DNA from: Rhizobium bangladeshense
Lineage (GTDB): Bacteria; Pseudomonadota; Alphaproteobacteria; Rhizobiales; Rhizobiaceae
Assembly (NCBI RefSeq): GCF_017357245.1
Contig: NZ_CP071614.1
Location: 397,864-461,863, forward strand
Direction: 5' to 3'
Length of the DNA stretch: 64,000 bases
The position numbers were made by a program, and so were the translations under genes. The notes below the pieces were generated by a model that was not told the DNA's origin, did not search any database, and saw only the letters and a list, made by a program, of their open reading frames with translations. Every line of letters starts with the position of its first letter. Position 1 is the first letter of the stretch. Positions 36,298-44,360 of this stretch are shown piece after piece.

Positions 36298-36832
36298 TCT
36301 TCCCCAGCACCGGTCGGTTCTCGCCGGGACGGCACATAGCAGCATAGCGGCATCAGGCATCCGGCTAGAAGCCCTGCCGGAGGCCATCTGCTGCATGTGC
36401 TCGGCGCGATCGAACCGGCGGCGCTTGCGGCTGAGCTGGCGAAAGCGGGCTTTGCGGAAAGTTCGATCCGCAAGCCGGTTTCAGGCAATGGTTCGTCGCC
36501 GGCGACCAGCCGCTTGCCCACGCAGGTCTGAGGCTCTTACGGCGGCGCTTGCGGGAAAAGCCTTCGTCACGGACCAGAGCCACGGCCGCATCCGCATCGG
36601 CGTTTCCGGCCACTCCTCAAGGTTGCTTCTTTCCAAAGGCACGGCGGTCGATCTCGATCCTGCCGCCTTTGCGGAAGGCAGTTCTGTGATGACGATGGTC
36701 GGTCACATCTCGGTGCAGATCGCCCGCACTGGCGACGACACCTTCGAGCTGACGGTCCTGCGCAGCTTCGCCGAAAGCCTCTGGGAGGATCTCAGCTACA
36801 TGGCCGCGAGCGCCGTAAAGGACGAGGCATGA
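36290..36832 (+). pseudogene. mgdD: N-methylglutamate dehydrogenase subunit D (SoxG-like), frameshifted
   Basis: The ORF opens MPDLPQHRSVLAG and ends with the SoxG-like GRIRIGVSGHSSRLLLSKGTAVDLDPAAF and LTVLRSFAESLWEDL. The middle is out of frame: the family sequence HLLHVLGAIEPAALAAELAK is in a shifted frame. Three single-base losses near 36383, 36474 and 36531 account for this; restoring them gives 181 codons. An in-frame reading bridges the region by chance with an Arg-rich segment unlike the family. SoxG/MgdD binds folate and transfers the methyl group. Confidence 0.75.
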
Positions 36833-36951
36833 GATGTGCTCCAGCGCTGCCTGTCTTTTCAGGCGGATGCTGTAGCGCTTCCAACCTGCGTCGGCCGATG
36901 CGCTAAGCGCGTCGCATCAAATTCGATCCGTACACTTCTGGGCGACAGGCA

Positions 36952-38229
36952 TTAGCCCCGAAACGTATAGTCGCTGATCGAATCCGGCTTCATCTCGATG
37001 GAAAAACCGGGCAGGCTGGGCGGCATATAGGCGGCGTTCTCGATCCGGCAGGGATCGAGGAAATGTTCGTGGAGGTGATCGACATATTCGATGACGCGGC
37101 CCTCCCGGGTGCCTGACACCGCGACATAGTCGATCATCGACAGATGCTGCACATATTCGCAGAGCCCGACGCCGCCGGCATGCGGCCAGACCGGCAGGCC
37201 GAACTTGGCGGCGATCAGCAGGACGGCGAGAACCTCGTTCAGCCCGCCCATGCGGCAGGAATCGATCTGGACGATATCGATCGCGCCTTCGGCGATGAAC
37301 TGCTTGAACATGATCCGGTTCTGGCACATCTCGCCGGTTGCGACCTTCACCGGGCTGATTGCCTGGCGGATCTTGCGGTGGCCGGCGACATCGTCGGGGC
37401 TTGTGGGCTCCTCGATGAAGAAGGGCTTGGCGAAAGCAAGCGCCTTGACCCATTCGATCGCCTGGCCGACGTCCCAGACCTGGTTGGCGTCGATCATCAG
37501 GTAGCGATCGGGACCGATGACTTCGCGGGCGATCCGCAGACGGCGGATATCGTCGTCCAGATCGCGGCCGACTTTCATCTTGATATGGTTGAAGCCGGCA
37601 TCGATCGCCTCCTGGCAGAGCCGACTCAATTTCTCATCCTCATAACCCAGCCAACCGGCCGAGGTCGTGTAACAGGCGTAACCCTCCTTTTCGAGGATGG
37701 CGATACGTTCCGCCTTGCCGCCTTCAGCCTTCTTGAGGATAGCGACCGCTTCATCGCGCGTCAGCACGTCGGTGAGGTAGCGGTAGTCGACGATATCGGC
37801 GATTTCCTCAGGCGACATGTTGGCGACGAGCCGCCAGACCGGCTTGCCGGCCTGTTTTGCGAGCAGATCCCAGACGGCGTTGACGACCGCGCCGGTCGCC
37901 AGGTGAATGGCGCCTTTTTCCGGACCGATCCAGCGCAACTGGCTGTCGCTCGTCAGATGCCGCCAGAATTTGCCGGGATGGGCGAGCACCTCGCCGAGGT
38001 CGGCGCCGACGACGAGGTGGCGCATCGCTTCGATCGCCATGCAGCAGATGTCGTTGCCGCGGCCGATGGTGAAGGTCAGGCCATGGCCGGCAAGGCCCGG
38101 GGCGTCCGTATCGAGAATGACATAGGCGGCCGAATAGTCGGGATCGGGGTTCATCGCATCCGATCCATCCAGGCTTTGCGAGGTGGGAAAGCGAAGATCG
38201 AAGACGCGAAGGTCGGTGATGCGGGTCAT
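36952..38229 (-). CDS. fucD: L-fuconate dehydratase (enolase superfamily)
   Basis: This 425-aa enolase-superfamily enzyme has the catalytic Lys in HIKMKVGRD, metal ligands in MIDANQVWD, FIEEPTSPDD and ATGEMCQNR, and the C-terminal His in VWPHAGGVGLCEYVQHLSMIDY. Length and these motifs match L-fuconate dehydratase, which makes 2-keto-3-deoxy-L-fuconate. The adjacent SDR, the IclR regulator and an amidohydrolase support a fucose pathway. Related galactarate- or rhamnonate-type dehydratases are less likely. Confidence 0.9.
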   Translation of the reverse strand: MTRITDLRVFDLRFPTSQSLDGSDAMNPDPDYSAAYVILDTDAPGLAGHGLTFTIGRGNDICCMAIEAMRHLVVGADLGEVLAHPGKFWRHLTSDSQLRWIGPEKGAIHLATGAVVNAVWDLLAKQAGKPVWRLVANMSPEEIADIVDYRYLTDVLTRDEAVAILKKAEGGKAERIAILEKEGYACYTTSAGWLGYEDEKLSRLCQEAIDAGFNHIKMKVGRDLDDDIRRLRIAREVIGPDRYLMIDANQVWDVGQAIEWVKALAFAKPFFIEEPTSPDDVAGHRKIRQAISPVKVATGEMCQNRIMFKQFIAEGAIDIVQIDSCRMGGLNEVLAVLLIAAKFGLPVWPHAGGVGLCEYVQHLSMIDYVAVSGTREGRVIEYVDHLHEHFLDPCRIENAAYMPPSLPGFSIEMKPDSISDYTFRG

Positions 38230-38260
38230 GTTGTGTTCCTCCCGATTTATTGGCCAATTG

Positions 38261-38300
38261 CGATAGCCGGGTCGGCCGGCTATCTGCCGGCCGGCTATCG
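38261..38300. other. Stem-loop between fuc SDR and fucD
   Basis: CGATAGCCGG and CCGGCTATCG form a perfect 10-bp inverted repeat, and the motif CCGGCTAT recurs inside the loop. It lies in the 91-bp gap between two co-directional genes, suggesting differential expression or mRNA stability control. Confidence 0.5.
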
Positions 38301-38320
38301 CCGGCCGTCACTGCCTGACG

Positions 38321-39054
38321 TCAGATCGTCCAGCCGCCGTCGATGGCGATCGCCTGGCCGACGTGTAGGTGGCGCCGGCGAGATAGACGGCGAGGTCTGC
38401 GATCTCTTCCGGCGAGCCGAGCCGGCCCATCGGCTGCCGGGCGATGAAGGCCGCGCGCGCCGCATCGTAATCGCCCTGGGCGCGCATGCGGTCCTGTAAC
38501 GACGGACTCTCCACCGTGCCGGGGCAGATGGCGTTGCAGCGGATGCCTTGCGAGACGTAGTCGGCGGCGACGGATTTGGTGAGCCCGATGACAGCCGCTT
38601 TGGTGACGCCGTAGGCGAAGCGGTTCGGCACACCTTTGATGCTGGAGGCGACGGAAGCCATGTTGATGATCGCCCCATCCTTCCGCTCGAGCATGTCGGG
38701 CAGCACCGCCCGGATGGTGCGGATCATCGCCTTGACGTTGAGGTCGAACGCGAACTCGAGGTCGGCATCCTGCATCTCGAGAATCGAGCCTGCGTGCACG
38801 AAGCCGGCGCAGTTGAACAGCACGTCGACGGCGCCGATCTCGGCGACGAGCGCCGTGACCGCATCCCCGTCGAGCACGTTGAGCTTATGGGTGGAGACGC
38901 CGGTTTCCGCGGCTAGCGTCGCCAGCGCCTCGGTGTTGATGTCCGTCGCATGCACCTTGGCACCGGCCGCGGCAAAGGCTGCGGCCGTCGCCCGGCCGAT
39001 GCCCTGGCCGGCGGCTGTAATGAGAACGGTCTTGCCGGAAAGTCTGTTTGTCAT
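38321..39054 (-). pseudogene. SDR, probable 2-keto-3-deoxy-L-fuconate dehydrogenase, 3' frameshift
   Basis: The SDR has the TAAGQGIG cofactor motif, FNCAGF, SVASSIKGVPNRFAYGVTKAA (catalytic Tyr and Lys) and CPGTVESPS, resembling the 2-keto-3-deoxy-L-fuconate dehydrogenase/DHRS6 group. Near 38359 one base is missing (a GGG-type run). The reading frame then runs to 38308 with a wrong tail instead of the expected GQAIAIDGGWTI ending at 38321. Restoring one base gives 244 codons. It may be a sequencing error like those in mgdC/mgdD. It is in the same direction as fucD and probably in one operon. Confidence 0.82.
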
Positions 39055-39357
39055 GTCATGGGCCTCTTCTGGAATTGTCTATGCGAGACGATGCATGCGG
39101 ATCTTATTTTGCCGAACGCCGCGCAGGATGGAATAGGTCGTCTATCAAAGTCTGCCATTTTCCCTCTTTGCACATTTCGGCCGGCCCAGGGCAAGCCGCG
39201 AAAGCCTCGCCTCTCGTCGTTTCCGCCGGCTAGGTTGTCTTCATCAATAATTTGTCTGTTTATAGACAAACAGACGATTGGCTAAGGGTCAAGCGAAGTT
39301 TTCCTTTTCCGGCCTCGGTTCTGCGTATATGCAAAGTTATATTCATAGGAGGAAGGA
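39055..39357. promoter_or_regulatory. Divergent promoter region between the fuc SDR and iclR
   Basis: This 303-bp noncoding stretch lies between divergent starts. It is AT-rich near 39240-39350 and holds a strong inverted repeat (see 39254-39275). I see no convincing small gene here. Confidence 0.7.
39254..39275. promoter_or_regulatory. Candidate IclR operator
   Basis: GTCTGTTT and AAACAGAC are perfect 8-bp arms around ATAGAC. It is 83 bp before the IclR start in the divergent region. The length and spacing fit an IclR-type dimer site. Assignment is inference. Confidence 0.5.
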
Positions 39358-40146
39358 ATGGAGATCGACGAGTCAGACCGCTATCGGGCCCCTGCCCTCG
39401 ACAAGGGCCTCGATATCCTCGAACTGCTCGCCGGCGTCGACAGCGGCCTCACCCAGGCGGAAATCGCCAAGCGGCTCGACCGCAGCCCCAATGAATTCTA
39501 TCGCATGCTCGACCGTCTGGTGCGTCGCGGTTACGTCACCCGGCTGGATGGCGATCGTTATTCGCTGACGCTGAAGCTCTTCGGGCTTGCGCAACTGCAT
39601 GCGCCGGTGCGCCGGCTCGCCTCCTACGCCACGCCGCTGATGCGCGACCTCGCCCAGCGCACGCGCCAGGCCAATCATCTCGCTGTCTTCGATCGCGGGG
39701 CCGCCGTCGTCATCGCCCAGCAGGAGGCGCCGGATTATTGGGGGTTCTCGATCCGCATCGGCGCCCATATCAGCCTGTTCGATACCGGTTCTGGGCATGT
39801 GCTGCTCGCCTTCCGCAGCGATGAGGAGCGGGAGATGATGATATCGGAACATGTGCGCAACCGCGCAGATATCGAGCTCGGCGTCGAATTCTACGATCGT
39901 CTCGATCAGATCCGCGAGCGCGGCTACGAGATGATGGCGAGCGCTCAGACATCCGGCGTCTACAATCTGTCGGCGCCCGTTCTCGGGCCGGATCGGCGTT
40001 GCATCGCCGCCCTCACCTGCCCGTTTATCGCTCTTGTCAATGCGCCGTCCGCTCCCGACATTACCCAGACGATCACGCTGGTGCAGAAGGCGGCCGCCGA
40101 GCTTTCACAACTTGCTGGCGCCGACGTCGCTCACTCCAACCTTTGA
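39358..40146 (+). CDS. IclR-family transcriptional regulator of the fucose genes
   Basis: This 262-aa regulator has an N-terminal winged helix (ALDKGLDILELLAGVDSGLTQAEIAKRLDRS) and a C-terminal IclR effector domain (HISLFDTGSGHVLLAF). It starts at ATG 39358 after AGGAGG. It is divergent from the SDR and fucD, and the amidohydrolase follows after 66 bp. It probably represses or activates the L-fucose pathway by binding the palindrome in the divergent region. Confidence 0.87.
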   Translation: MEIDESDRYRAPALDKGLDILELLAGVDSGLTQAEIAKRLDRSPNEFYRMLDRLVRRGYVTRLDGDRYSLTLKLFGLAQLHAPVRRLASYATPLMRDLAQRTRQANHLAVFDRGAAVVIAQQEAPDYWGFSIRIGAHISLFDTGSGHVLLAFRSDEEREMMISEHVRNRADIELGVEFYDRLDQIRERGYEMMASAQTSGVYNLSAPVLGPDRRCIAALTCPFIALVNAPSAPDITQTITLVQKAAAELSQLAGADVAHSNL

Positions 40147-40212
40147 CAATTTCTATTTGAATGATGCATTCACCGGGGATAGGTTGAGGCACAGCCGGCC
40201 TGGGAGGAACGC

Positions 40213-41049
40213 GTGCTCATCGACACTCATCTGCACATCATTGATCGCTCAGCACTTTCCTATCCCTGGCTCTCCGGCGTGCCGGCTCTTGATCACGATT
40301 TTCCCTATGAAACCTATGCAGTCGAGGCGCGGCGCTGCGGCATTACGACAGCGCTGCATATGGAGGTCGATGTCGATCCCGCCATCATGCAGGCCGAAAC
40401 TGACCACGTTGCATCGATCGCCAAAAGGCAAGGCAGCCTGATTGCCGGGGCGATTGTTTCCTGCCGTCCCGAGGAGGTAGGTTTTGCCGCCTACCTCGAG
40501 CGTCAGAAGGCCGATCCCTTTGTCAAGGGTTTCCGCCGCGTGCTTCATGTCGTGCCCGATACAGTTTCGGAAGGCGCCCTTTTCCGCGAAAATATTCGGC
40601 GCATCGGCGGCAGCGGCCTGACCTTTGACCTCTGCACATTGCCGCATCAGGCTGGTCGCGTCGTCGCTCTTGTTGATCTCGCGCCCGACGTGCAGTTCGT
40701 TCTCGACCATTGCGGCGTTCCCGATATCCGCTCCGATGCCTTCCAGCCGTGGAAAGCCGGCATATCGGAGATTGCTCGCCGGCCGAACGTGATCTGCAAG
40801 GTTTCCGGCGTCGTTGCCTATGCCGATGCCGAGACATGGGCAGCACAGACCCTGACGCCCTATATCGAACATGTGATCGCAAGCTTCGGCTGGGACCGTG
40901 TCGTCTGGGGCAGCGACTGGCCGGTCTGTACGCTCGGCGGCGGCCTCTCCACCTGGGTTGCCGCCACCCATGCCGTCATCTCCGGCAGCAGCGAGGCGGA
41001 GCGCTCCAAACTGCTCTTCGCCAATGCGCAGCGCCTTTGGTCATTGTAA
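40213..41049 (+). CDS. Amidohydrolase, probable L-fuconolactone hydrolase
   Basis: This 278-aa protein is an amidohydrolase_2 member: DTHLHIID near the start (metal His pair), VLDHCGVPDI, and the late VVWGSDWPVCTLGG Asp motif. The GTG start at 40213 follows GGGAGGA. Members next to fuconate dehydratase hydrolyse L-fucono-1,5-lactone to L-fuconate. Another lactonase specificity is possible. Confidence 0.82.
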   Translation: MLIDTHLHIIDRSALSYPWLSGVPALDHDFPYETYAVEARRCGITTALHMEVDVDPAIMQAETDHVASIAKRQGSLIAGAIVSCRPEEVGFAAYLERQKADPFVKGFRRVLHVVPDTVSEGALFRENIRRIGGSGLTFDLCTLPHQAGRVVALVDLAPDVQFVLDHCGVPDIRSDAFQPWKAGISEIARRPNVICKVSGVVAYADAETWAAQTLTPYIEHVIASFGWDRVVWGSDWPVCTLGGGLSTWVAATHAVISGSSEAERSKLLFANAQRLWSL

Positions 41050-41268
41050 ATTTCTGTTTACGCCTTTTCCGATCCTTTGGCTGAGAAGTCCACCATAAAC
41101 CTCTGTGTGCCATGCTCGAGACCCCTGAAATCGGATGATGTACTCCCCAAAAGTGCTACTTTGGCATGTTTTTTGCTGCTGCTAATATGAAGCGATGCAG
41201 TGTTTCGCTTTGGGACGACTTACAGCCAAACAATTGCTAGCTTTGTGTGTCTCAGTTAAAAGTTGTCA

Positions 41269-41303
41269 GACACGGATATGGCGAATAACCTCATGTCCGT
41301 GTC
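41269..41303 (+). other. Leader hairpin of the PraR-like regulator gene
   Basis: GACACGGA and TCCGTGTC form 8-bp arms around a 19-nt loop. The right arm ends a few bases before the GGAGGG ribosome binding site of the next gene, so folding could affect translation. Alternatively it is an autoregulatory operator. Confidence 0.45.
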
Positions 41304-41320
41304 CTCAGGAGGGAAAACAA

Positions 41321-41725
41321 ATGAAAGAAGAACCGCACGCAGTGGATGTTCATGTGGGAAAGACGATCCGCATACAGCGTCTGCTGCGCAAAGTTTCGCA
41401 GACGGAATTGGGCGATCGTGTCGGCGTAACGTTTCAGCAGATCCAGAAATACGAAAAAGGCTCCAACCGCGTTTCCGCCAGCATGCTGGTTGAAATAGCC
41501 GGTGCGCTCAATGTCGACGTCAGGACGTTTTTCGACGACCTGTCTACCCCTGTTACGGCTAACGACAACCCCGCTCCCAGCGAGGAATTCGTTATTTCGC
41601 GCGAGGGTGTCCTCCTGAATGCGGCGTTCTTCTCGATCAAAAACGAAGCGCTTCGCAAGAAGATCCTGAAGCTTGTCCAGGCAATCGCTCACACCGAACA
41701 GGTCGACGGTGAAGCGGCCGAATAG
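41321..41725 (+). CDS. XRE-family regulator, PraR-like
   Basis: This 134-aa protein has an N-terminal helix-turn-helix (IRIQRLLRKVSQTELGDRVG, then VTFQQIQKYEKGSNRVSAS). The plan, including the C-terminal helix LRKKILKLVQAIAHTEQ, resembles PraR of Rhizobium leguminosarum, a regulator of quorum sensing and biofilm genes. It starts at ATG 41321 after GGAGGG. It may be a paralogue of praR. Position beside the YcaO-TfuA block could mean regulation of that block. Confidence 0.87.
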   Translation: MKEEPHAVDVHVGKTIRIQRLLRKVSQTELGDRVGVTFQQIQKYEKGSNRVSASMLVEIAGALNVDVRTFFDDLSTPVTANDNPAPSEEFVISREGVLLNAAFFSIKNEALRKKILKLVQAIAHTEQVDGEAAE

Positions 41726-41766
41726 GCCGAATCTCCTTCACGCGATCCCAACGGGCTGCATGAAGG

Positions 41767-42033
41767 TCAATGGCGATCGATCAGGATCAGATTCTCGCTA
41801 GCGTCCTTCATTGCGATCTTGGCCTTGCTGCCGAGCAGTTTCTCGAGGTTGACGTCAAGTTCCCTGTCGGGGTCTATGCCGTCCCAATCGATTACGACCT
41901 GCAGCAGCGCCATGTTCGTCAGGTGCATCAGATTACGCAGCTGAAGCTTTTCAGCCTCCTCCTTGGCTGCTGACAGCAGCCGGAAGATCCTTGCGTATTC
42001 ACTGCCGGTACCTTCGTTATGTTGTTCAAACAT
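41767..42033 (-). CDS. Conserved-looking hypothetical protein, 88 aa
   Basis: I do not recognise this small protein. It is mostly helical in appearance: YARIFRLLSAAKEEAEKLQL, then MHLTNMALLQVVIDWDG, and it has no signal peptide or membrane segment. It converges on the PraR-like gene with 41 bp between stops. It lies 65 bp downstream of tfuA in the same direction, so it may belong to that operon. Confidence 0.6.
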   Translation of the reverse strand: MFEQHNEGTGSEYARIFRLLSAAKEEAEKLQLRNLMHLTNMALLQVVIDWDGIDPDRELDVNLEKLLGSKAKIAMKDASENLILIDRH

Positions 42034-42098
42034 TGTTCCCGCCCCTTTGGCCGTGAAGCCTCAGATTCCATCACCACTGCATCTTTTCGCTGCGACCG

Positions 42099-42842
42099 TT
42101 ATTCAAGCGTTACAGGAGTCACATTACGTGTGACTTCGGCGTGCAAAAGTTCCCAGTGCGAGGTCGCGGCAAAGCGCCAGTCACGGTTGACGGGCGCGAA
42201 TTCGTCGCGGCGCAGCCATTCCAGCACCAGCCGCGCGTCGTCTCGCTTGCGTTCGACCCGGCTCTTGCGGAGGGCGGCGAGGAGATGGTCGCGGCGCGGT
42301 TTGCGGAAATGGCACTCGTCGACCACGCGCGCATAGGTTCGCTCGGAGAAGTGCAGGAAGCGGCCGGAGAGCAGCAGCTTCTTGCGCTCGGCCGAGGTAA
42401 TATCGCCGTTGGCATAAAGCGCCTCGATCGTTGGCTCAAAATCGACCCAGGGTACGGAAAGCGGCAGCCAGCCAAGCGCCTGCGGCGCGTGCACCAGCGC
42501 GACCGCCTCGTCGTCCAGCAGCCGTCCTGACTCGTAATCTTTGAAGATTGAACCGAGGCCAACCATGCCGAACGGAGCGCATTCTGCAGCCCGCAATGCG
42601 CCCATGCTGGCGCCGCCGGCTACGGCGACATCATGTTCGAGCGCATAGAGAATTTCCTTGTGCCAGACCGAAGGCAGATCGCCGAAATAGCCGTCGACGA
42701 GACCGATCGCGGTGGCGCCATCCTCCACCGCCTTCAGGATGTCGCCGCGGGCGGCGGGCGGACGGAAATCGATGCAGGGAAACATGTTTCTCGCTGCGGC
42801 AAGACCGCCACCAAGGCTCGGACCGACGAACAGAACCTTCAT
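42099..42842 (-). CDS. tfuA: TfuA-family RiPP thioamidation partner
   Basis: This 247-aa protein is of the TfuA family (MKVLFVGPSLGG, DGATAIGLVDGYFGDLPSVWHKEILYAL, GGASMGALRAAECAPFGMVG). TfuA partners YcaO to install backbone thioamides, supplying sulfur or enhancing the reaction, in RiPPs and in methanogen McrA. The family was named from trifolitoxin of Rhizobium. The start at 42842 overlaps the ycaO stop by 4 bp. The reading frame extends upstream across ycaO only as a shadow. Confidence 0.92.
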   Translation of the reverse strand: MKVLFVGPSLGGGLAAARNMFPCIDFRPPAARGDILKAVEDGATAIGLVDGYFGDLPSVWHKEILYALEHDVAVAGGASMGALRAAECAPFGMVGLGSIFKDYESGRLLDDEAVALVHAPQALGWLPLSVPWVDFEPTIEALYANGDITSAERKKLLLSGRFLHFSERTYARVVDECHFRKPRRDHLLAALRKSRVERKRDDARLVLEWLRRDEFAPVNRDWRFAATSHWELLHAEVTRNVTPVTLE

Positions 42843-44101
42843 GATTGGGCTCCTCTCATGGTGTTGACGGCGCGCAGGCCGAGCTGGACGTACTGACCTG
42901 ATATGTCGACCTCCAGGCCCGGCACAATCACCCGAACGACGGAGACCGGCAAAGGCCGATGGGCGAAGGGGACGACGACGATCTGCTCGATACCGGTCGC
43001 AGCCAGCCGGTCGGTTATCCGGCCGATGGTCTCCTGGATCGTCGCCGGACGGTGATGGCGGCTCTGAAAGGAGCGCATCCGGCCGTCGCTCTGGCAGAGT
43101 TCGACCAGTTGCTGCATCGCCGTACTCCGATCGAGCCGCTGATAGATGCGCGGTGAGAAATCGTCGCGACTGCCGGCAATCGCGGTCAGCCGGCTCTGCG
43201 CGGCTTCGGTGATGGCGCGCAGCGCGGCGCGGACAGGATCGGGATGGCAACCGCAGCCACCGCAGACATGCGACCAGCGCGCGTCGACGCGATCGGAAAG
43301 ATTTCCGGGCATGATGATGGCCAGAAAGGCCGGAACGCCAATATCCGTTGTCATGTCGAGCAGCAGCAGCCGCATGCCGGCACGTGTGATCCGGTCTGTC
43401 ATGACGTCGATGACCGCATCGCCGAAGGAGGAGGGGTCGATGCGGCTCTCCTTGAGGCGCTGCGGCGATTTGAGCTGGGTCAGAGCCCAGGCGTCGCGCT
43501 CCACCAGCTCGCAAAGTCCGTGGAGGACCGCTTCGGACGGCGTATTGCCGGAGGCAAGCCCGTCGCTCGACTGCTCAAAGCCCCGCGGCCGCTCGCCGCG
43601 ATGGTCGAGGCCGACGAGCCACCAGGGGACGAAGACGCTGCTGCCGGACAGGATGTCAAGTCCGGAGCACCAGGGGATGGGATCACCGCCGATTTCATCG
43701 GGCGCGCATCGTGCGACATTGTCGAGATCGATCATGGCGGCGCGTTCCGCCCGCATGCTCTCCACCGTCGCCCGCGTCAGGTCGGCAGGCGCAATTTCCG
43801 CGATCCGCGTCTCGATCGCCTCCATTGCGGCCGAAGCCATGGCTGCATCATTGTCGATGCCCTTGCCCTGGAAGACCGAAAGCGTATGGCTGTTCGGCCT
43901 CGTCGCGAAGGCGACGGGGATGTTAAGGACGTCGAGGGCGGTCAGCAGGCCGACGCGCGTGATGCCAAATTCGCGCAGATACGGCCTGATGGCTGCAAGG
44001 GTCTGCGCCGGCGTGAATGCACGGTCGTGATAGTCGCTGACGCCGGCCGATGATCGCTTGAGATCATCGGCAAGCGTGTCAAGGTCGGCGAAAGCGGACA
44101 T
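42839..44101 (-). CDS. ycaO: YcaO cyclodehydratase/thioamide-forming enzyme
   Basis: This 420-aa YcaO enzyme has the ATP/Mg motifs SAAMEAIETR and LHGLCELVERDAWAL, and the conserved CGGCGCHPDPVRAALRAITEAAQSRLT, then IAGSRDDF, typical of TfuA-associated members. It activates peptide backbone amides with ATP; with TfuA the product is normally a thioamide. It lacks a PxPxP C-terminus, which suits the TfuA-linked clade. It starts 13 bp after a 47-codon ORF and overlaps tfuA by 4 bp. Confidence 0.92.
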   Translation of the reverse strand: MSAFADLDTLADDLKRSSAGVSDYHDRAFTPAQTLAAIRPYLREFGITRVGLLTALDVLNIPVAFATRPNSHTLSVFQGKGIDNDAAMASAAMEAIETRIAEIAPADLTRATVESMRAERAAMIDLDNVARCAPDEIGGDPIPWCSGLDILSGSSVFVPWWLVGLDHRGERPRGFEQSSDGLASGNTPSEAVLHGLCELVERDAWALTQLKSPQRLKESRIDPSSFGDAVIDVMTDRITRAGMRLLLLDMTTDIGVPAFLAIIMPGNLSDRVDARWSHVCGGCGCHPDPVRAALRAITEAAQSRLTAIAGSRDDFSPRIYQRLDRSTAMQQLVELCQSDGRMRSFQSRHHRPATIQETIGRITDRLAATGIEQIVVVPFAHRPLPVSVVRVIVPGLEVDISGQYVQLGLRAVNTMRGAQS

Positions 44102-44114
44102 ACCGATCTCGCCC

Positions 44115-44258
44115 TTAGCGGAACTTCAGCGCATGTGTCAGGTTTTCGAGAGCGTTTGCAGCGACGTTAAGTTCGTCCTGCTTCATCGCAGCCTTGGCTG
44201 CGGCCGAGAAACGCGGCTGGGAGGGCATTGCTGCATGAGCTTCAACAGTGGTTTTCAT
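44115..44258 (-). CDS. Small 47-aa protein, candidate RiPP precursor or YcaO partner
   Basis: This ORF begins MKTTVEAHAAMPSQPRF and ends ENLTHALKFR. The ATG at 44258 is preceded by GGAGATGG, and the stop lies 13 bp before the ycaO start. There is no Cys and no C-terminal Ser/Thr/Cys-rich core, and the middle is Ala-rich and helical. It could be a precursor whose backbone amides are thioamidated, which does not need Cys, or a small accessory protein. No homologue is recognised by me. Position is the main evidence. Confidence 0.55.
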   Translation of the reverse strand: MKTTVEAHAAMPSQPRFSAAAKAAMKQDELNVAANALENLTHALKFR

Positions 44259-44360
44259 TGTCCATCTCCAATGGATAGGCAGCCGGCTGCCGTTAACCAT
44301 TGCAGGGGAACACTGTCTGCGTCATTTAACCGTTACAGGCTTCGTTAAAAGGCCGTGCAA

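Noticed and set aside
31810..36832. Sarcosine oxidase soxBDAG as the sole interpretation
   Set aside because: Sequence family cannot separate SoxBDAG from MgdABCD, but gmaS and mgsABC next door favour N-methylglutamate dehydrogenase; kept as alternative.
42118..42134. GTCACA..TGTGAC palindrome
   Set aside because: Lies inside the tfuA coding end; likely chance.
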